A DNA stretch of 64,000 nucleotides from Sepiola atlantica (taxonomy: Eukaryota; Mollusca; Cephalopoda; Sepiida; Sepiolidae): the NCBI GenBank assembly GCA_963556195.1, contig OY744525.1, positions 26,108,913 through 26,172,912 on the forward strand, given 5' to 3'. Shown in pieces: positions 41,906 to 53,745 of this stretch (the stretch's first letter is position 1; each line of letters starts with the position of its first letter). Position numbers and translations under genes: made by a program. Below the pieces are notes generated by a model. The model ran no database searches, was not told where the DNA came from, and was given only the letters and a program-made list of their open reading frames with translations.

Positions 41906-42155
41906 TATGTTTAAGAAGGCAATGCAAAGTGCCGGGTAAGTTGTAAGCTGGAAGGAACAAAAAAAATAAATCGAAATGGGACTTACTATTTATTTTTCTT
42001 TAAAATATTACATAACAGCAAGTGTAGTGTTGGCTGTTTGTGTGTTGTCCGGATGATGATTAAAAATCATTTATTTAATATTTCGGGAAAATCTTCCCTT
42101 TGTCAAAAATAATAAACACCAAAGGAAAAATCCGTCTGTGTAGAGAATTCACCAA
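41906..42155 (-). mobile_element. dispersed SINE-like repeat (family F), copy 1
   Basis: Inverse match to 58330-58620: CTTCTTAAACATACTAC end at the microsatellite, CTTCCAGCTTACAACTTACC, CAACACACAAACAGC. It has a hammerhead-like TTGACAA, GGGAA/TTCCC hairpin, GAAATATT arrangement, with two core substitutions shared by both copies. Confidence 0.75.
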
Positions 42156-42678
42156 AATGGATGCCAGAGAGTAGGGTAGGGGCAAACCAGTCTCGCAGAG
42201 AATAGAAATTAATAAATTTTAAAATTATGTTTTGTATATAAATGTAGTGTTCAAAAATATGTGTGTAATATTAGATAAATGATAGGTATTGTATGGTGAT
42301 GAATTAACTGTTACCTTTGATAATATAAACTTTATGTTTTTATTTGTTTCTGGATGTTGGTGTTTTATTTTCGCATTTTTTTGTTTTGTTTTTAATATAA
42401 AGTTACTTATTATAGGATTTTAAATTTAGTTTAGGCTTAATTGAATCTAGTTTAATTCGGGTTTTAACTGCAAGACAGTGTAAGGGGAATAACTGTCTGT
42501 TACTAAATTGGGTCTTGAATGAGAATTAATTTATAGATTCAGTCGATAGAAGTCTGTGTATTAAATTATATTATTTATATATATATGTGTATTATTGTTT
42601 TTGTTTTTTATTTATATATACTGAAAATTGATACATAAAAAATGATATCCCCTTATAACATTTTATGTGGATACATGA

Positions 42679-42756
<78 letters not shown>

Positions 42757-43435
42757 TAGTAAGTATAAGTTCCCTCCACTCACATTCTTACTAGTTGAAT
42801 TAAGTTATATAGTACATAAATGAGTAAATAGTTATTCAAACTTATTTTTAACCACAGAAAAACGTGAACCATAAGAAAATCTTTAAACTTTCTTAAATAT
42901 TAGTTTGGAGGTTTTTTTTGTTCACTGAATACGTTGAATCAAATGAAATATTTGTCTAAAAACATTATTGATAATAAACAATAAAACTAAAAGTCGTTCA
43001 TAATCACCTCCCCCCCCCCCTCACCTACAATGTTTGCCATTATTTTTACAATCGATTAAGCATCAAATTGTCAGATCACACATTAAGAAAATGTTTAATT
43101 TCAGGATGATGTGCATATGAGAGACGGGGGGGGGGGGGGTTCTAAGTAAATTTTACATTGACTGAGACCTCTCCCCCTCCCCGCCGCCGGCATTTATATT
43201 TCTCGAACAATTATTCACCGCCCTCTAAAATGTGTATTTCATTTTTATTTTATTTTTAAATCTCCAGATTACTAATCACTTATTTTTTTGAAAATACTTA
43301 ATGTTTCAATTTTTAGATGGGGGTGGGGGAAGTTTGCTAAACTTAATGTAGTCAACAAGAATGGGTAAAGTAATTTAAATGACCTAAAAAAATAACTACT
43401 TTATATCAACATTCATTTATTAATTAATAAATATT
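42156..43435. other. no gene; microsatellites and homopolymers
   Basis: (AAT)n plus (TA)n at 42678-42752, C run at 43009 and G run at 43126. No gene recognised. A TATACTGAAAATTGATACATA phrase at 42616 recurs at 54836. Confidence 0.5.
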
Positions 43436-43465
43436 GAAAATTTCATTAAGATCAGACAATTTTCT

Positions 43466-44320
43466 AATAATAATCATAATAATCATAATAATCATAATAA
43501 TAATAATAATAATAATAATAATCATCATCATAATCATAATAATCATAAGAAGAAGAATTAAAGGGAAAACTGAGATTATAAAACGGCCGGTAATGATGAA
43601 AACAGCTGAAATCTTAAGGAAAATCCTCGAATGCGTAAACCAACCAACATAAACTATGAACGCTAACCAGCCACATGAAAATTGCAACAGAAATAAAACA
43701 AAGACATGGAAGGAACAGCACGTAAACCCGAGGGAACTATAACTGCAAGAAATCTCATAAACTGACCCCCCCCCCCAAACAATGTGATAGCACCAACCTC
43801 AGCTGATACCACACAAAATACTTGTGAAGAGTCAAGGACAATGTAAAGACCGAGGAAGAAAAGCACTAACCAGACCTCCACTGGAAGGGTGTGGAGAGTG
43901 CCGGAACCTTGAGGGGTCTATTGCCACCCAAATCTCAGAGAAGACCAATGGTAAGCGGCTGTTGCGATAACGGAAAATCATTTGCAATGGTTATCGAAAG
44001 AGTACTTTTCTTCTTTTTTTTTAAAAATTATGAAGAATCCATGAGCGATTGCTCTTTTACCACAAACTTAAGTATTTTTTATTTACCTCCTAGGAGGTTA
44101 GACACAAGGTCAAGTGTGAGTTTTGATGAAAGTGTTTTTGTGGAACGAACTGGATTCGAACCCGACACACCCAGGTCCTCAGTCTGCGTCGTTAACCACT
44201 CAGCCACCGTTGTCACTTAGACTCCAGGAAACACCACTGATTATTGTCAGTGAGAAATCATTGAGTATGACCTGTATGAGAACTCCTAGTGAGTTAATAA
44301 TAATAATAATAATATAGAAG
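43466..44320 (+). mobile_element. Dong/R4-like 3' tail with nested SINE
   Basis: Starts at TAA/CAT repeats, then the last ORF codons (KGKTEIIKRPVMMKTAEILR, KILECVNQPT, stop at 43650), the 3' UTR and a TAA run at 44297. A tRNA-headed SINE is embedded at 44020-44217, replacing ~35 bp of UTR. Confidence 0.85.
44020..44217 (-). mobile_element. tRNA(Ser/Leu)-like SINE
   Basis: Minus strand: GGTGGCTGAGTGGTTAACG is a near-consensus box A and GGGTTCGAATCC a perfect box B, spaced as in a tRNA with a variable arm. The tail CCTTGTGTCTAACC, GAGGTAAATAA is the one found on the U2-headed SINE at 14868-15150. The tRNA half is well preserved, so this is a fairly recent insertion. Confidence 0.85.
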
Positions 44321-44329
44321 TAAAGAGAC

Positions 44330-44900
44330 TTATTTGTAGTCATACAAGAAGAATGTCTTAACAGATATGTCACAGTTTATAAGTTTTCGAATGAAATCAA
44401 AGTAGAATAAATAATGATAGTGGTTGTGACCCAACGGGTCACGGGTACGTCTGGTAGTTTATTTATACTACGTTTCGGATGATGTTCTCTTTAACCTTCT
44501 TCAGGTTATATTATTCATTAATGTACAGTAATGTTTTTTCAAGTATTTAAATATGATTGTAGTTGATAAATTGCATGTTGTATATGCTGATGTTTCTAAT
44601 ATACTTAAATCTGATGAACTGATGACTTTGACGTTTACTTTTAATATAACGAACATGCATAGCGTGACACAGGCAATCACTTGGAGCGTTATATGAACGT
44701 TTTTATAAAATAAATATCCAATTTATCCAGTTTACAGGATTTGAGTACATTAGAAACATTAAGGTACACAAATAATCAAGAAAAATCATATTTCAACACA
44801 ATAAAACTATCATCAAAAATTAAATATACATTTGAAAAAAGCCGATGTGCACATCGGCTGGAACGTAGTAGAAATAAAATTTGAAGAGTTCTCATGCAAA
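44330..44900. mobile_element. dispersed repeat (family G), copy 1
   Basis: TACAAGAAGAATG..TTAACAGATATGTCACAGTT and ATCAAAGTAGAA match 61545-61720. A hammerhead-like motif at 44460-44510 (minus: CTGAAGA, weak stem II, GAAACGTAGTA) and a similar GGAACGTAGTA at 44866 occur within it. Confidence 0.6.
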
Positions 44901-45524
44901 ACGCGATAAATCCAATTTCTTCAAATTGAGAAATTAGACTTTACAAGATGCATATTTCAAATCTAAAATTTCACCATAAAAGCCTATTGTAATTAAAAGC
45001 AAGAATATTAGGTAAATATCACATTACTTAAAAAAAAAATGATTTATGAGCGTATTCGGGTGATGAACTGCAACTATTTTTGTAGCAGTAATTTAACAAT
45101 TTTGAAAATGGCGTTTATCACGTTTTGCATTCAAACAAATATTGAACCTAGTTCATCCATGAAACATGTTTAAGTAAGATCTTAATCATCTTAACAGTAA
45201 TTAAAACTCGAACAAGAATGTTTCAGATTTTTTTTAGATGAGGAGAGTAGAAAGTGGACCTTGGGTTTACTTTCGGCAGCCTCATAACTCTCGTCCTTCA
45301 GTCCTCACATTCCATGAGCGATGTTTCTGACAAAGGGGGAAGAATTGCTGTTTTCTGGGTCAGAATCTATTCATCTAACACTTATCGTTGGTTAGTTTTG
45401 ACCTTGAAGTAGTATATTTTTTTTTTTAGCTCTTTACATCAAATGGTTGCATGCCTTGTCTGGAGCGATTTTAATAATATATATATATATATTTGGATTT
45501 TTCACTTAGAAAATAGATTATTCA
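44901..45524. other. no gene; LINE UTR relic
   Basis: 45405-45480 matches the LINE 3' UTR block at 3440-3490 (ATGGTTGCATGCCTTGTCTG). Other sequence unassigned; TA tract at 45478-45493. Confidence 0.5.
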
Positions 45525-45845
45525 GTGAAGACCGGGATTAGTCCAATAAAAACAAGCTCGATGATACTCGATTACAGGGTACAGAGCATTTATATGTGAT
45601 TTTTTGAAGGCTTACCAAAGCATTCCGTTCAGGAGCCCAATCAACCCCACAAAAGACATTTTTATTCAAAGATTATTTATTTATCATTTTCAAATTAAAG
45701 AGGTTTTTTTTACCTACACGTGTTTCACTACCAAGCAGGTCCTTGCTTGGCAGATCATCAGGGAAACTAAGTACCTGGAATAAGAATTAGAACAACCGGC
45801 AATACACAATGTGGTGTTGCTTTAATTGAGGTCACTTAAGAAGGC
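45525..45845 (-). mobile_element. CACGTG-hammerhead element, copy 2
   Basis: Inverse of 25610-25885 over its whole length, from AAGTGACCTCAATTAAAGC to GAATGCTTTGGTAAGCC. Flanked by a TA tract on the right (45856). Confidence 0.82.
45705..45775 (-). ncRNA. hammerhead ribozyme motif, canonical core
   Basis: Minus strand: CTGATGA (45761-45755), stem II CTGCCAAGCA/TGCTTGGTAG, GAA (45726-45724), ACACGTGT, A45715. Proximal stem I CC/GG followed by T-A pairs. All invariant positions match copy 1. Confidence 0.85.
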
Positions 45846-45879
45846 AAGAAAAAAAAATATATATATATATAATGTGTAT

Positions 45880-46490
45880 TATTCAGTCTACTATTCTTCT
45901 CACCTTGGTTGTGATATTCACAATATTTGGTTCGACGTATCCGACCTTCTTCAAGTGCATCTTTTTGAACTTTGTAATCTTTATGTAGAACCTATATGGA
46001 ATTTCACACTAAACCCTTTATTTAATTCAAGGGGGTAGATTGTTCTTATTCTGGCAGCCATGACCAGGTAGAAGTGTTAACTTTTATGTCATTCTTAGTT
46101 ATTATCGCCTTTAGTAAGGATTGAACCTTCAACCTCCAGAAGACTCTCACTTAAAACCGATTCTTAATCAACGCCATTAATTGTTATGCCATGGATGACC
46201 GTCTCCTGGAGGTTGAAGGTTCAAACCTTACTACAGGCGATAATAAAAAAAAGAATAGCATAAAAATTAACACTTCTACACGGTCATGACTGACGGAACG
46301 AGAACAATCTGGCCCCCGTGGATTAAATAAAGCGTCCAATTCGAAATTCCGTATAGGTTCCAGAGTTCGACAAGATGCACCTGAGGAAGTTCGGACGTTA
46401 TATTTGGCCGAAACGTCGTGAAAATATCAATGAAGATGAGAATAGTAGTCCGAATAATCCAACAAATATAAATTGAACAAGAATATTCAA
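45880..46490. mobile_element. tRNA-headed SINE in inverted pair
   Basis: Minus arm (45880-46145) and plus arm (46150-46490) of the family at 4070-4605. Both have GGAGGTTGAAGGTTCAA box B and GAACGAGAACAATCTG blocks. The plus tail has CTGAGGA...GCCGAAACGTCGTG (46381-46420). Confidence 0.7.
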
Positions 46491-47565
46491 AAATTAATTA
46501 TGTCCCTAATAACAGTGGCAGATACAGGTGTTTGTCTGCTGGAGGCAGGGAGGGGGGGGGAAAGAGACAGATTAAGATGTATCATTTTCTTGGATGGTTT
46601 CCATAAGGCTATCTCTCCTTAGTTCCCATAATATTCAAGGATATTTTAGGCTATCTGCCATGTCTTTGTCAACATAACATCATAAACTTAAGGAAATAAT
46701 ATAAACCACAAATTAGTCTTCCTCTTCTTCCATCACCATCATCATCAATAATACTACTATAATGTTCTCGCTTGTCAATTGTTATGTGAATCTATTAATA
46801 TTCGGCTCGCGACATAATAGACACTTATACATACAATGCGAAGCGAGAACGTAGAATGAATAAGAAAGAGAGACATGGTTTGATGTTTACGCTTCCGAAG
46901 CCTTCTTCTAAAGAGAGCGATCTTCGTCAGCATTCGTTTATATATGCAAGAGAAATATACAAAGGGAGATAATTATACAATGTAAGTGAGGTAACTATGA
47001 TACACGTTGTTGTTTCTAAATGTAAGATACTACAACTACTACTACTACTAATAATAATAATAATCATCATCATCATCATCTATATAATAATATGCTAAAG
47101 CCTTTCATGTTCATACGTACGTTATCATCTTTCATAAACATTTTTTTAAAAAATGGGATCGTCTGATCAGACAAAGATGGGGATTAATCTGATGTTGCTA
47201 AGGTAAATAAATCCGACTTTACCCCATTTTAAAATGAATTGTTCCAAAATCGAATTCTGTTGTCCCGTTGACTAACACAGTACAATTTTTAATGACTACA
47301 TTTTCAAAAATGACATTCGTTTTATTGATCTGAAAAAAAATATTTAGCTGACGATTATTTTGACGAGAATATTTATAGTTTTAAAAATAACTGAATTGCT
47401 ACAATTTTAAATAAATAAATAAAGGGGAAGCCTATTTGTTTTATTTATTTAAAGAATATTTAGCTGACAATGACAATTATTTTTACGGAAGAAGAAAGAG
47501 TCATTTTTTTTTTTTCTTAATAGCATTAACTCTGACAGACATTAATTATTTCAAAAGAAATATTA
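46491..47565. other. no gene; short trinucleotide repeats
   Basis: CAT/CTA/AAT trinucleotide runs near 46730 and 47035-47085. The GAGCGATCTTCGTCAGCATTCG phrase at 46915 is not a hammerhead. Confidence 0.5.
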
Positions 47566-47868
47566 TTACTCATGGTTTCCATTCAGTCTCGAAAGACAAT
47601 GGATACTCTCTGTAGGGCTGGCTGCATGTGTAATTGTGAAGCAAGAGTTGCACAATCTCAACCACACCTCTCCTGTATCAGCACTGTTTGATTCCAGTGG
47701 CAAGAAGTCCGCGGCGACTGGAAACAATGTTGAGATAAGCGGGGAGCACATACAGCATCTGATATTCCCAAATGGTCACTCATTTTAGTACTGACCCGGC
47801 TCAACGTCGCTTAACTTCGGCGATCTAACGAGAACGGATGTGCCAACGTGATTATGTCGTATACAATA
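47566..47868 (-). mobile_element. 5S rRNA-headed SINE, copy 3
   Basis: Minus strand head 47863-47747: AATCACGTTGGCAC, GTTCTCGTTAGATCGCCGAA, GTTAAGCGACGTTGAGCC, GTGACCATTTGGGAATATC, GATGCTGTATG. This is the best 5S match in the window, with the internal promoter well kept. The 3' body (CAGTCGCCGCGGACTTC, TTTCGAGACTGAATGG) differs from the tail of copies 1 and 2, implying at least two 5S-SINE subfamilies. Confidence 0.85.
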
Positions 47869-48019
47869 TTATTATTATTATTATTAAAAATAATTTATTG
47901 TTTATTAATATTATTATTAATATTAAATTATATTTAATAATTTATAGATTGATGAAGAAAACACCGTAGAATTTTCATGGGTCCTGTGAGTAATCATATA
48001 ATCTGACAAATAAAAAAAT

Positions 48020-48312
48020 TTAAAAAATAAAACACAGGTAGTGGCTCCAGAGGATCCGAGAGGATGGGTGGACTGAGAAGGTATAGTACCATCCAAACAT
48101 TCACCGGGCAGAGGTTCATTGTCACTCAAATTCTATAGAAAGCGATTATAAACGGCTGGTGTGAGAACCTCAAGTGAGTTACAATAGTTAGGCAAAGAAG
48201 GCAAGGGTATTGGAAATCTCAAAACAAAATCTGTTTTTACCAATGAGAGATCACTGGTAAAATACTTATGCGAGAACTGAGTAAGTAATAATAATAATAA
48301 TAATAATAATAA
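48020..48312 (+). mobile_element. Dong/R4-like tail copy
   Basis: GTACCATCCAAACATTCACC, TTCATTGTCACTCAAATTC, TTTTTACCAATGAGAGATCACTGG and a TAA tail (48286-48313). Diverged subfamily shared with 31590-31950. Confidence 0.7.
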
Positions 48313-48663
48313 TTTAGTTTACTTCGATAAATAGACGATATAGAAGTTTAATTTATTCTCGATAATCAGAGTTATTGTTCCTTGTTAGCTGAGTGTTTAA
48401 AGCAAATGAACCTTTGTAGGTGGCGTTGTTCAAATAATTTGGATGACACCTTTCTTCAATTCTATGTTAATTTTTAATCATTACAAATCAAAGAATTAAA
48501 AAGAAATTAAAATAAAATTTATCCTCGTAGAAAGAGAAATAATTTGGCTGATAATTGTATGAATTGTGATTGAATTGAAAATCAGAAATATGTGTAACGC
48601 TACAAATGATAAAATCAGGTAAAGACTTCTTTGCAGCTGACACTAAATAAGATCTATAAAAAA

Positions 48664-48727
<64 letters not shown>

Positions 48728-48860
48728 ACGTATTGTATTAGTTTCTGTAGATGTAAATCCGTTGAAACTCAAAAAAGTGCTCAATAACAAGTAGAGCTGT
48801 TCTTAAGTATAACTTTTTATTTATACAAACATTATATATATATATATATATATATATATA
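48313..48860. other. no gene; two (TA)n tracts
   Basis: TA tracts at 48667-48722 and 48833-48860. The GATATGTGGATGACC phrase at 48874 is a remnant of the tRNA-hammerhead SINE 3' end. Confidence 0.55.
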
Positions 48861-48904
48861 CGAGAGAGAGAGAGATATGTGGATGACCATATATCTATAT
48901 ATAA

Positions 48905-49501
48905 AGTTAGTTATTGGATATGTTTTTATATTAATATGTATCGGATTAACTCATAAACTAATTAACCGATCATTATGAATTTTGGAAAAACAGATACTGG
49001 GCGTAAGTGTGGGTAATATGAGCTATACTTAGTTTCATGCAAAGGGGGCAAAGAGGGTTAAATCCCTTCATGAAAATTCAGATTTCTTTGAAATTTTAAC
49101 AATAGGTATTAAACATTAATTAATAAATATTCACCAAATTTCAGTTTCTTTTGAGTATTTTAAAGGGTTTTAGGAAGCATAATATGTATACAACCATCCA
49201 TTTAAAAATTCAAATATTTCAGATTTGCATTAAATTTTATCCATACTCATTAGACACCAATTAAGCAAGATTCCTTGAATTTCAATTTCTTCTCAAGACC
49301 CCTTAGGCTTAAGCCTTAAATTTTAGACATTTTCTAGAATCAAAATCAGGTAATGCATTTTGATCAAAATTGGAATAAGGATTCTAGACATAAGGTTTAG
49401 TATCATTATATCTTGATTCTAATCTTCGTAAGGGGACATAAAATTGGTACAAAACTGATCTGGGAATTAATTTTACCCGTTATAGGACGGTTATTCTTTT
49501 A

Positions 49502-49506
<5 letters not shown>
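48905..49506 (+). mobile_element. dispersed repeat family D, copy 3
   Basis: AATTAACCGATCATTATGAA, ATTAAGCAAGATTCCTTGAA, TTTAGTATCATTATATCTTG, GGGGACATAAAATTGG, ending GGACGGTTATTCTTTTAGTAC at a TA tract (49505-49537). Confidence 0.72.
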
Positions 49507-49535
<29 letters not shown>

Positions 49536-49539
<4 letters not shown>

Positions 49540-49924
49540 CATGAAAAATGTCAGTATACTGAAATCATATGCCCTTAATAGGGTTAAGATGAATATTCAT
49601 ATACACTAAATGTAAAAAAGCAAGGAAATTCCCAAATTTTTACACTTTTATTGTCATTAATTAAGGGTATGACTACATATCAACCAAACCATTTCATTAT
49701 CACATCACTACAGTATAAATCTCTATGCATGAGTGAGGTGCGCTAAAGAAAAATTCCTACAAGTAAAATACATAGCCCTGTTGTGCTCGCATACCCTTAA
49801 TGACAATAAAAATGTAAAAATTTGGGAATTTCATTGCGTTTGTACATTTAATGTATATGAATTTTCATCTTAACCCTATTAAGGGCATATGATTTCAGTA
49901 TACTGGCATTTTTCATGGAATGTC
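49536..49924. repeat. foldback element, ~135 bp arms
   Basis: Arms 49536-49672 and 49788-49922 are >90% inverse by eye, with termini ATTCCATGAAAAATG and CATTTTTCATGGAAT and a 115 bp unique loop. No target duplication is obvious because the left side is a TA tract. MITE-like, non-coding. Confidence 0.92.
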
Positions 49925-51060
49925 ACTACTTTTGTAAAGGCTATGCCTCAATATAATGGTCATTTTTAAGGTTTTTTGGAATTTTCTGGAAAACTAAGGT
50001 ATATGGTAAACTGAAATTAAAATGCCATCAACTAGATCCTAGAACCTCTATCTCTGCCAAAAATCAGCTGAATCCATCAAATAGTTGATGAGATACAGGG
50101 TGGCACATATGTACGTACGTACACACGGATAACACAAAATCATGCCTGACCTTTCTGGATCTCTGGGTTGCCTTATCTAATGATGCTGAAATTCTACACA
50201 CTTATAGAACCTATCAAATAAAAATTGTGCAAAGTTTTAACTAATTTGGTTTATTGGTTTTTGAGTTATGATTGATCAAAGAAATGAGATTTCTAGCATA
50301 GGCCGTTTTTGAAGTCTATTAAGGGATAGAGCTCTCTCGCGCCTCCCTTGATATATATATGTATGTTAAAAAATAATAATTAATATTTATAAAAAATATT
50401 ATATATCTAAATGAATAAATTCGAAGGTTTTTTTCACTTATTACTCCCATAATAATCAAAACGAGTGAATGTTATTTTAATCAAGAATACAACAAAAAAG
50501 ACTTGCTATTTTGTATATATAGTGCAGATAAACGATTAAGACAGAACGTTTTGACTGCCTAATTAGCATAACTATTTTTAAACCGTTCATAATTAATTAA
50601 CATTTAGTATTATGAATTTGGAATTGCATTTGCTTATGTTCGTTATCTATATACAATAGTTTCGTCTATATTAACAGTAATTACTTAAAGTTATTTCAAT
50701 AAATCGAAAAATATAACTAAAACACCTTCAGTTTAAACAACCAGCGCTCGAACATGACCTTACCGAAGGTCAGGTAAGGCATAAGCGAGAATAGAAAGGG
50801 GAGGGGAGAGAGCGTGAGGATGTCTTGCTTGCTTTCTCTCTGATTGATCCCTTTCTTCACCCTCTTTTTTCAGTTTTTACATTTTCCCTGGAAAATAAAT
50901 AAATAAATAAATAACTCTTTTATTAGTCAAGCTAATGCCTTTATTGTAAAGTTTTACAACAAACTTATTGTTTAATGTTTACAAAGACCTTATCACTATT
51001 TTGATTGACAAATTAAAACAATAGTTTAATAGCACTGTCCCAATTACAAAAAATATTGGT
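49925..51060. other. no gene recognised
   Basis: 50090-50345 has the look of a dispersed repeat (TACGTACGTACACACGGATA, ending GCGCCTCCCTTGATATATAT). The rest is unassigned; AAAT repeats at 50894-50912. Confidence 0.4.
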
Positions 51061-52560
51061 TCGTATTTTGGTATGATTGTAGATTAACATCCTCCGCAAA
51101 ATTACCCCCCCCATCCACATCAAACGTATTCTGCCTGTTTTAGGCGATCACGTGTGAACACCCTGAAAAACTTCACGGAAAGATGAAAAGAAAAGAAAAA
51201 GTATTATTTTGGAATTTAAAGTGGGGAACATTTTTTTGTATATAAATTTAATGTAAAATGATCCCTATTTTTGGGGCCAGTTTTAGGGCAGTTAACTAAA
51301 TCCTTTTTTTCTATGGGAGTTAAATCTGCTGCGTTTTTTTTGGGGGGGGGAGGTAGCTACTTTTTTAGGCGATTACATGTCGTTTTATGACCTTGCCACT
51401 CTGACTTAGGGTTAGTAGGAAAAACTTTTTGTAAGTTCCCTAAAAAGATAGAATGGCCCGGAAATTGGGAAGATAGTACATTTGATATATATATACATAT
51501 ACAACTGATCCCCCACTAAATTCTAAATTATTTATTTTTCTTTATCTCCGTTTTCCACCGTATTAACACGCAATCGCCTAAAAAAGCAGACTGTCATTTT
51601 TTCGGGGGGAGGGGTATCGGATGGTATTAATCTGCAAATTTACCCATATCTAATTTTTTTTAAATCTTGCCCATTTTTTTTTTAACTATACGTCCCTTTT
51701 TTATTTTAATTTTAAGCAATTGATATTAGTTGTGTTTACTTTTCCCGTGAAAATTGAATAAAATTTTTTTAAATTATCTAACTAATTAAATACCTTATTT
51801 TTAAGGTACAAATAAAAATATTAACATTTTGGATATTATTGTAGATGAACACCCATCTCCTGATAAAATGAGATTCTACTTTTTTAGGCGATTATGTATG
51901 AATACCCTAAAAACTGGCAGAAAGAGAAACAACAAAAGATATTTTAGAATTTAGTTTCGCAAATAAATTTAACAAAAAATGATCTCCCATTTTCGTGCCA
52001 TTCTAGGGTTTTATGGCAGTTAACCATTTCTTGTCATTGGAGATGAATTCTGTACGCTATTGTTTGGGGGCGATTACATGTGGTTTTACGGCCTTGCCAG
52101 TCGAACTTAGGATTAGTGTTAAAAAGGTTTGGTTTGGTAGTTTTGTTTTACGGCATATCAACCCTTTTTGGGTTATTTAATGCCGAATCTGGTCATTATA
52201 GTAAAAGTTTTTATGCTTCAAGTTCTTTATATCTTCAAATGTTTAATCATCGTTTTTGGTTTGGTAGTTTTGTTTTACGGCATATCAACCCTTTTTGGGT
52301 TATTTAATGCCGAATCTGGTCATTATAGTAAAAGATTTATGCTTCCAGATCTAAAAATAAAATAAAAAAGGGGAGGGAGAAAGGGAGAGGGGCTGTTGTT
52401 TTTGTTTTTGGTTTTGTAGAACATAATTAAGTTTTACAAAAAACAAAAAAAAAAAAAAACGTCAATGTAGGTGAATTTCGTCTCAGGGAGCCACAGGGCA
52501 GCCTGATCTGGTATCACCAGAGTGTTAAAAAGAAGAATCTCATTTTTAAGGGGATGTAAT
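51060..52560 (+). repeat. segmental direct duplication with 128-bp tandem
   Basis: Blocks around 51060-51480 recur at 51835-52130 (TTTTTTAGGCGATTA, CGATTACATGT.GTTTTA, GACCTTGCCA). Within the second, 52131-52216 is repeated at 52259-52344 with a 128-bp period (TTTTACGGCATATCAACCC). Non-coding. Confidence 0.75.
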
Positions 52561-52715
52561 TTAGCTGAGTGTGTTAATCTACACATTTACAAAAGTTTTT
52601 GTTAAAATTTTGGAATTCTCTGAGTAAAATTGTTATTTTTAATTAACGGCTTCCCATCCCAATTAATTGCTGCCCGGAGCGCAGGTAGGTTTTGCTAGTA
52701 TATATATATATATAT
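52561..52715 (+). mobile_element. Helitron-like 3' terminus
   Basis: Ends TGCCCGGAGCGCAGGTAGGT, TTTGCTAGT at a TA tract (52697-52716). CTAG|T with a partial GC hairpin upstream. 52717-53180 after it has no recognised feature. Confidence 0.4.
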
Positions 52716-53189
52716 AAAATAAATTTCTTTAAGTTAATCAAAGGTTCATGTTGTAGCTGAATAGTGTATGACTAGAGCTCTTAATTTAACATCATAATTA
52801 TTCAGAGAAACATTTTCGATTGAATATAAACACTGTAGATAAGAGAGAAAACAAATATCATAAACATAATAAAAAATGAACCTTTATATGCAAAAATAAT
52901 AGAGTTAATTAAGGTTTCCCTTGGAATGTTGAGTGAAAAGCAAATATGTATAAGTTAAATGAATGTTGGATGCATTTTATTTTTTTCAGCCTGACTGTGG
53001 AATTTTTTTAATGCACCGATGAAGCCTCCTCATGAATATCGGTGATATTTTGTATATCATGAAAATATATGTTCTTGAAATGGGCAGAAACAATTGTTTG
53101 TAAATGAAAGTGATTTTGAAGGGAATATGGAATTGTTCTCAGACTAACTATGGTTTACATAATGTTACACACACACACACATTATATAT

Positions 53190-53293
53190 ATGTTTGGAGG
53201 GTTTGAATTACCTACTAGACAGGAGACACCATCCTTGAGTGTCTTCGGTCTCTCTTTAAAAAGGTTTTTCAGGACAACCTGACATGTAAATAC

Positions 53294-53333
<40 letters not shown>

Positions 53334-53518
53334 TGTTTTACGGGTAAAGGAGAACTTCAGTTGAACTCTCAGATATCTAACTATCTCATATAGAGATCAA
53401 GTGTTTGCCCCAGGAAGGTGCCCCTTGATTTCTGAGACTTTACACTGAAGTAAAATGAAAAAAAGATACATATATACATATTGTTCTCAGAATAACTATG
53501 ATTTACATGATGTTATAT

Positions 53519-53520
<2 letters not shown>
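53190..53520 (+). mobile_element. dispersed repeat family E, internally deleted copy
   Basis: 53197-53300 matches 53750-53860 and 53335-53480 matches 54142-54285. The central ~280 bp of the longer copy is replaced by a TA tract (53293-53333). Confidence 0.75.

Positions 53521-53526
<6 letters not shown>

Positions 53527-53582
<56 letters not shown>
53527..53582. repeat. (CA)n(TA)n microsatellite
   Basis: CA then long TA tract. Confidence 0.95.
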
Positions 53583-53745
53583 TGGACGGCGGCACCGGGG
53601 GGGGGGGCTCAAGCCCCCCCCACTTTACGGTCATCAATAATGAAGTTATATATGCATGTGTTAAACCGACCCCCTCCCCCACTTTTTAGGAGAGCCCCCC
53701 CCCCCCACACACTTTTATAACTGTCCCACCGGTCCTGTATATATA
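53583..53745. repeat. G/C-tract element with terminal inverse ends
   Basis: A ~160 bp block between TA tracts with GGACGGCGGCACCGG at one end and CCCACCGGTCC at the other, G runs near 53597 and C runs near 53615 and 53698. Confidence 0.5.

Noticed and set aside
42680..42720. CRISPR-like regular repeats
   Set aside because: Simple trinucleotide microsatellite; no spacer structure anywhere in the window.
46890..46940. CTGACGA...GGAAG on the minus strand
   Set aside because: A15.1 would be G and no stem III or cleavage triplet is present.
52995..53060. CCGATGAAG sequence resembling a hammerhead core
   Set aside because: No GAA element or stem II follows within a plausible distance.
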